Shown: piece after piece, positions 5,192 to 5,630 of the stretch | How the letters are laid out: every line of letters begins with the position of its first letter | Numbering within the stretch: position 1 is the first letter of the stretch | DNA from: CALXVA01 sp964587175 | GTDB taxonomy: Bacteria > Bacillota > Clostridia > TANB77 > CAG-508 | Direction of reading: 5' to 3' | NCBI GenBank assembly: GCA_964587175.1 | Contig: CAZPKK010000054.1 | Location: forward strand, 1-5,630 | Length of the DNA stretch: 5,630 nucleotides | Notes under the pieces: model-generated | Told to the model about the DNA's origin: nothing | What the model saw: the letters and a program-made list of their open reading frames with translations, nothing else | Databases searched by the model: none | Position numbers and translations under genes: made by a program

Positions 5192-5630
5192 ATGAGAAAA
5201 AATATTAAAACAACAGAGGCAATATTTCCAATGCCAGTTTTAATGATAGCAACATATAACGAAGATGGAAGTGTTGATGTAATGAATGCAGCTTGGGGAA
5301 CAATGCTTTCAAGAAACCAAGTAGCTTTAAACTTAACAGAAACACATAAAACAGTTAAAAATATTAAGCAAAGAAAGGCTTTTACAGTTAGCATAGCAGA
5401 TAGCAAACATGTTGTAGAGGCAGATTATTTTGGAATTGTTTCTGGCAATAACACACTAAATAAATTTGAAAATAGTGGGCTTACAGCGACAAAATCAGAA
5501 AATGTAGATGCTCCAATAATAAATGAATTTCCAATCAGTTTTGAGTGTGAGTTTATAGAGTATCAAGATGATGAGTATGGTTGTGGAGTTATAGGAAAAA
5601 TAGTAAATGTAACAGCAGATGAAAGTGTAA
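5192..5630 (+). CDS. Flavin reductase-like / flavoredoxin-type FMN-binding protein (3' truncated by window edge)
   Basis: The first 146 residues are present and the frame remains open at the right edge; family members are usually about 160-200 residues. The beginning, IFPMPVLMIATYNEDGSVDV (11-30) followed by MNAAWGTMLSRNQVAL, is the split-barrel FMN-binding fold of the flavin reductase-like family, with the P-x-P-V-x-x-I-x-T start and the N-A-A-W motif. Then come TETHKTVKNIKQRKAFTVSI (49-68), the HVVEADYFGIVSGNN segment that shapes the flavin site, and FECEFIEYQDDEYGCGVIGK with the barrel's last strands. By family it binds FMN and takes part in electron transfer or flavin reduction in the cytoplasm, probably in anaerobic redox or oxygen defence. 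The physiological partner is unknown. The start is firm: AGGAGGAG at 5179-5186, five bases before ATG. Genes of this family are often controlled by HxlR repressors, and an HxlR fragment lies 3.5 kb upstream, but no link is shown here. Confidence 0.9.
   Translation, partial: MRKNIKTTEAIFPMPVLMIATYNEDGSVDVMNAAWGTMLSRNQVALNLTETHKTVKNIKQRKAFTVSIADSKHVVEADYFGIVSGNNTLNKFENSGLTATKSENVDAPIINEFPISFECEFIEYQDDEYGCGVIGKIVNVTADESV

Noticed and set aside
5140..5406. Minus-strand hydrophobic ORF over the flavin reductase start, resembling a membrane protein
   Set aside because: It is antisense to a clear flavin reductase domain; the hydrophobicity comes from reverse-reading of A-rich codons.

Overview
The window is very AT-rich and reads as low-GC Firmicutes DNA, most likely a Clostridia-type genome. 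The grounds are strong AGGAGG-like ribosome binding sites, A/T-ending codons, TTG used as a start at two genes, rho-independent hairpins followed by T runs, and the protein families seen. I cannot name the species. There are no RNA genes, no CRISPR array and no transposase.

Layout. (1) Positions 2-1470 hold the 3' part of a two-component system: the DNA-binding half of an OmpR-type response regulator, overlapping by 4 bases a complete membrane histidine kinase, followed by a terminator hairpin (1500-1533). (2) Positions 1514-1889 are a scar of two broken genes. The C-terminal end of an HxlR-family repressor lies on the minus strand, and the C-terminal end of an NTF2-like/lumazine-binding-like protein lies on the plus strand. 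They are fused at about 1644-1655, as if one deletion had removed the shared 5' ends of a divergent pair. (3) Positions 1941-4147 hold a small cassette: an XRE regulator on the minus strand, a divergent Sel1-repeat protein, and a charged, partly coiled-coil protein of unknown function. Two nearly identical 39-40 bp terminator hairpins bracket this cassette (1901-1940 and 4148-4186). (4) Positions 4233-4702 hold a 53-residue ORF, probably the truncated start of a longer protein, overlapping by 4 bases a MazG-like nucleotide pyrophosphohydrolase. (5) Positions 4815-5124 hold a 91-residue unknown protein overlapping a 13-codon ORF that may be the stump of a second gene. (6) Positions 5192-5630 hold a flavin reductase-like protein that runs off the right edge.

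Working together. The sensor kinase and regulator form one unit. The XRE protein probably controls its own divergent promoter region and perhaps the Sel1/coiled-coil pair. The MazG-like enzyme and the flavin reductase look like independent small units, each with its own promoter-like sequence. The stretch between the kinase and the flavin reductase looks like a gene-turnover zone, with at least two clear gene fragments and two more possible ones. The XRE-Sel1-coiled-coil cassette between duplicated terminators is the best candidate for something undescribed, but the sequence alone does not tell its function.
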